The notes under the pieces were generated by a model. It saw only the letters and a list, made by a program, of their open reading frames with translations, was not told the origin of the DNA and searched no databases. The position numbers and the translations under genes were made by a program. 64,000 nucleotides of DNA from FEN-1297 sp963834015 (GTDB taxonomy: Bacteria; Bacteroidota; Ignavibacteria; Ignavibacteriales; Ignavibacteriaceae), in assembly GCA_963834015.1 (NCBI GenBank), contig CAWIAG010000002.1, forward strand, positions 372,001-436,000, written 5' to 3'. This document shows, one piece after another, positions 63,461 through 64,000 of the stretch. The number at the start of each line of letters is the position of its first letter. Within the stretch, counting starts at the first letter, position 1.

Positions 63461-64000
63461 TCAGCAATTATTTAGTTTACTAGTTAAAAATGACAGGCTG
63501 CTTGTAATTTCTTCACGGGGAAGATTTCCAAGAATTAGCGCAGAATCCTCTTTCTTCAAAAGGCGTTCACAAAATTTAATTCCATCAATGGTATATTTGG
63601 AATCGAAATCTATAAGATCATAAATTAGATCTTCAGCTTTATCAAATTTCCCAATAAATTCATAATAAAAGATAAGATTTTTTTCCGTCTCGATACTAAT
63701 TTCCGCTTCCCCAAGAGATTCAATTACAGAATTAATTTTAAATAAATGGTCAGGCTCAATCAAAGTAGTAGAATGTTGTAAGCCTTGGCTAAAAAAATTA
63801 AAGGATCTCTCAAACATTTCTAAACTTATCCCACGATTACCCTGAAGTTTAATTATTTCAGCTTGTTCCTTAAAAAGAACACCAAGTAAATAACAATTCG
63901 GGGCAAGCAATGATTCTGAGACACCAATCATATTAATTAATTGTGTGTCTGATATGCTGTTAATAAATTTTCTATCAAGACCAAATAATTCTTTTGTTAC
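63461..64000 (-). CDS. DUF6483-like protein, 5' part outside the window
   Basis: The frame is open to the right edge, so at least 179 residues are present and the start lies beyond 64000. The C-terminal part (residues about 100-170 of the visible portion) reads LIFYYEFIGKFDKAEDLIYDLI, FCERLLKKED and LPREEITSSLSFL, a helical pattern like the DUF6483 family. The ATG at 63931 is internal (the frame continues 23 codons upstream). Function unknown. Confidence 0.65.
   Translation of the reverse strand, partial: VTKELFGLDRKFINSISDTQLINMIGVSESLLAPNCYLLGVLFKEQAEIIKLQGNRGISLEMFERSFNFFSQGLQHSTTLIEPDHLFKINSVIESLGEAEISIETEKNLIFYYEFIGKFDKAEDLIYDLIDFDSKYTIDGIKFCERLLKKEDSALILGNLPREEITSSLSFLTSKLNNC

Overview
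The window looks like a chromosome segment of an AT-rich, Gram-negative-type bacterium, most likely of the Ignavibacteria/Bacteroidota-Chlorobi lineage. The reasons are gene content rather than any database match: GldA/F/G-like ABC genes followed by a DUF4340 gene, YtxJ, DUF4286 and DUF6600 proteins, a 31-residue AURKAIP1/COX24-type ribosomal protein, a dcw cluster starting with mraZ, an LptD-like outer-membrane protein, and many short palindromic repeats of the kind scattered through these genomes. There is no rRNA, CRISPR array, prophage or complete insertion sequence. One tRNA (Thr, anticodon CGT) is present.

Layout. 1-7.1 kb: a YCII-like protein, a short RecQ helicase, a four-gene Gld-like ABC operon (minus strand) and a YtxJ-type thiol protein. 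7.3-14.9 kb (plus strand): a hybrid histidine kinase with three nearly identical PAS units, a receiver-kinase protein overlapping it, then MlaE-, MlaF- and MlaD-like lipid transport genes, broken up by palindromic repeats. 14.9-16.2 kb is a repeat-rich gap without genes. 16.2-20.4 kb (minus): NYN-domain nuclease, LptD-like protein, ROK kinase. 20.8-28.3 kb (minus): a TetR-controlled efflux operon (TetR, HlyD, ATPase, TolC, ATPase, two ABC-2 permeases) with a clear double operator over its promoter. 28.6-30.7 kb: two paralogous secreted proteins with chagasin-like C-terminal domains. 31.2-33.7 kb (plus): a Tat-exported DUF362 protein and a NapH/NapG-like iron-sulfur membrane protein. 33.7-37.4 kb: an oxidoreductase, a small CPXCG protein and a clan GH-A glycosidase.

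37.6-54.1 kb (minus) holds a nearly complete division and cell-wall (dcw) operon in the order mraZ, rsmH, ftsL, ftsI, murE, murF, mraY, murD, ftsW, murG, an unnamed two-TM protein, murC, ftsQ, ftsA, ftsZ. Most junctions overlap by a few bases. MurE carries the DNPR motif of meso-diaminopimelate-adding enzymes. Two genes in this operon are broken as read here: mraZ has an in-frame TAG at codon 38, and ftsW is split by one extra T at a TTTT-AA site after codon 47. The MraZ operator (four TGG repeats at exact 10-bp spacing) sits over the operon promoter.

54.3-64 kb (minus, mostly): tRNA-Thr, an HU / zinc-ribbon-TPR / ribosomal-protein operon, an N/Q/Y-rich membrane-anchored protein (plus strand), an S9 peptidase, oligoendopeptidase F, a DUF4286 protein, a DUF6600 lipoprotein with a good terminator, and the 3' part of a DUF6483-like gene that runs off the right edge.

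I did not find a convincing new defence or biosynthetic system. The items most worth checking are the ftsW frameshift, the mraZ stop and its operator, the TetR double operator, the paired chagasin-like proteins, the altered ABC signature of the MlaF homologue, and the extra membrane protein inside the dcw operon.
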